From assembly GCF_038404985.1 (NCBI RefSeq), contig NZ_JBBKBA010000004.1, forward strand, positions 229,546 to 293,545: a stretch of DNA of 64,000 nucleotides, in the 5' to 3' direction. Under the pieces are notes generated by a model, which was not told the origin of the DNA, did no database searches, and was given only the letters and a program-made list of their open reading frames with translations. Each line of letters begins with the position of its first letter. Within the stretch, counting starts at the first letter, position 1. Below, piece after piece: positions 63,742-64,000 of this stretch. Source of the stretch: Ferrovibrio sp. MS7 (lineage in GTDB: Bacteria; Pseudomonadota; Alphaproteobacteria; Ferrovibrionales; Ferrovibrionaceae). The position numbers were made by a program, and so were the translations under genes.

Positions 63742-63802
63742 ACCCTCGCGGACGCGAGGGTCCCATTTGTTGTTTAAATGGGATACCCGTTTTCACGGGC
63801 AT
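63742..63802. repeat. REP-like hairpin cluster, second copy type
   Basis: Three stems lie in 61 bases: ACCCTCGCG-GA-CGCGAGGGT (63742-63761), CCCATTT with AAATGGG (63762-63782), and ATACCCGT-TTTC-ACGGGCAT with one mismatch (63783-63802). GTCA precedes and TGAC overlaps the end, as in the dyad at 26783-26871, so both belong to the same structural class with different stem sequences. Confidence 0.7.
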
Positions 63803-63819
63803 GACAAAGAGGCTTTAGT

Positions 63820-64000
63820 CTACCCCGCCTGGGTCAGCATCCGGCGCAGGTATTTGCCGTATTCGTTGTTCTTGTAGTAGTCGGCGCGGCGCTCGACCTG
63901 GGCTGAATCGATGAAGCCCAGCCGCCAGGCGACCTCTTCCGGCACCGCGATCTTCAGGCCCTGGCGCTTCTCCACCGTGGCCATGAAGTTGCAGGCATCG
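63820..64000 (-). CDS. rfbA: Glucose-1-phosphate thymidylyltransferase, C-terminal part
   Basis: The last 59 codons of a nucleotidyltransferase lie here, and the rest is beyond the window. The visible piece includes FMATVEKRQGLKIAVPEEVAWRLGF, then YYKNNEYGKYLRRMLTQAG and a stop. The EKRQGLKIAxxEEVAWR block and the YGxYL end are typical of RfbA/RmlA, which makes dTDP-glucose for rhamnose and other O-antigen sugars. Partner rml genes are expected further on. It is convergent with the liv operon. Confidence 0.85.
   Translation of the reverse strand, partial: DACNFMATVEKRQGLKIAVPEEVAWRLGFIDSAQVERRADYYKNNEYGKYLRRMLTQAG

Overview
The window is high-GC DNA from an alphaproteobacterium, probably of Rhodospirillales-like affinity. 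This is inferred from the composition, the alphaproteobacterial gene arrangement (a methionine synthase split over two genes beside an ArsR-methyltransferase fusion, long N-terminal extensions on PstA and PstC, a DUF374 gene in the lipid A cluster) and GTCA-bounded palindromic repeats. No prophage, insertion sequence with a transposase, CRISPR array or origin is visible. The gene content is mostly chromosomal housekeeping, transport and signalling, with a few mobile or accessory pieces.

Layout, left to right. 1-2.4 kb: the 3' end of a class A penicillin-binding protein, a tRNA-Val(CAC) with its own promoter, a Phd-type antitoxin and zeta-like kinase toxin pair, and a small basic protein. 2.4-7.6 kb: a LacI-controlled TRAP transporter operon (dctP, fused dctQM, lacI-type regulator, 2-hydroxyacid dehydrogenase) with a perfect LacI-type operator upstream. 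7.6-13.7 kb: a DUF3237 protein, a PAS-domain protein, a GH108 muramidase, a lone histidine ammonia-lyase and a chemoreceptor with a CheR-tether-like C-terminus. 13.7-20.5 kb: aspartase, two divergent short-chain dehydrogenases with non-canonical active sites, a secreted molybdopterin-domain-like protein paired with a histidine kinase, a lipoprotein hydrolase and an HPP membrane protein. 20.5-20.8 kb: a 274-bp element with 26-bp perfect terminal inverted repeats and internal hairpins (MITE-like), which ends inside the stop codon of the next gene.

20.8-30.2 kb: an HpcH/HpaI aldolase, a CheW-chemoreceptor pair, transketolase, a two-hairpin repeat, and a four-gene SsuABC-like ABC importer. 30.4-36.4 kb: an outer-membrane lipid cluster (GT39-type glycosyltransferase, MsbA, DUF374 acyltransferase, LpxK, LpxL-like acyltransferase). 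36.4-42.1 kb: a tightly coupled methionine operon on the minus strand (ArsR-methyltransferase, metF, metH N-half, metH C-half; every junction is a 4-nt ATGA overlap) with a near-perfect operator just upstream. 42.3-50.7 kb: a MlaC-like protein and the complete phosphate regulon phoR-pstSCAB-phoU-phoB, with 11-bp-periodic Pho-box repeats before pstS. 50.7-55.2 kb: an N-formylglutamate amidohydrolase, two tandem TerC-family membrane proteins preceded by 19-bp-periodic direct repeats, an orphan soxYZ pair, and a response regulator with an unrecognised output region. 55.3-63.7 kb: HrpB helicase, a DMT exporter and a complete branched-chain amino acid type ABC operon (livG, livF, livK-like, livH, livM) closed by a strong terminator. 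The window ends in a repeat dyad and the 3' end of an rfbA-like nucleotidyltransferase.

No single gene cluster looks like a wholly unknown system. The most noteworthy items are the structured MITE-like element, the self-coupled methionine operon with its operator, the cysteine-free molybdopterin-fold protein next to a kinase, the iteron-like repeats before terC, the orphan soxYZ, and the two-hairpin spacers that follow both binding-protein genes in the TRAP and Liv operons.
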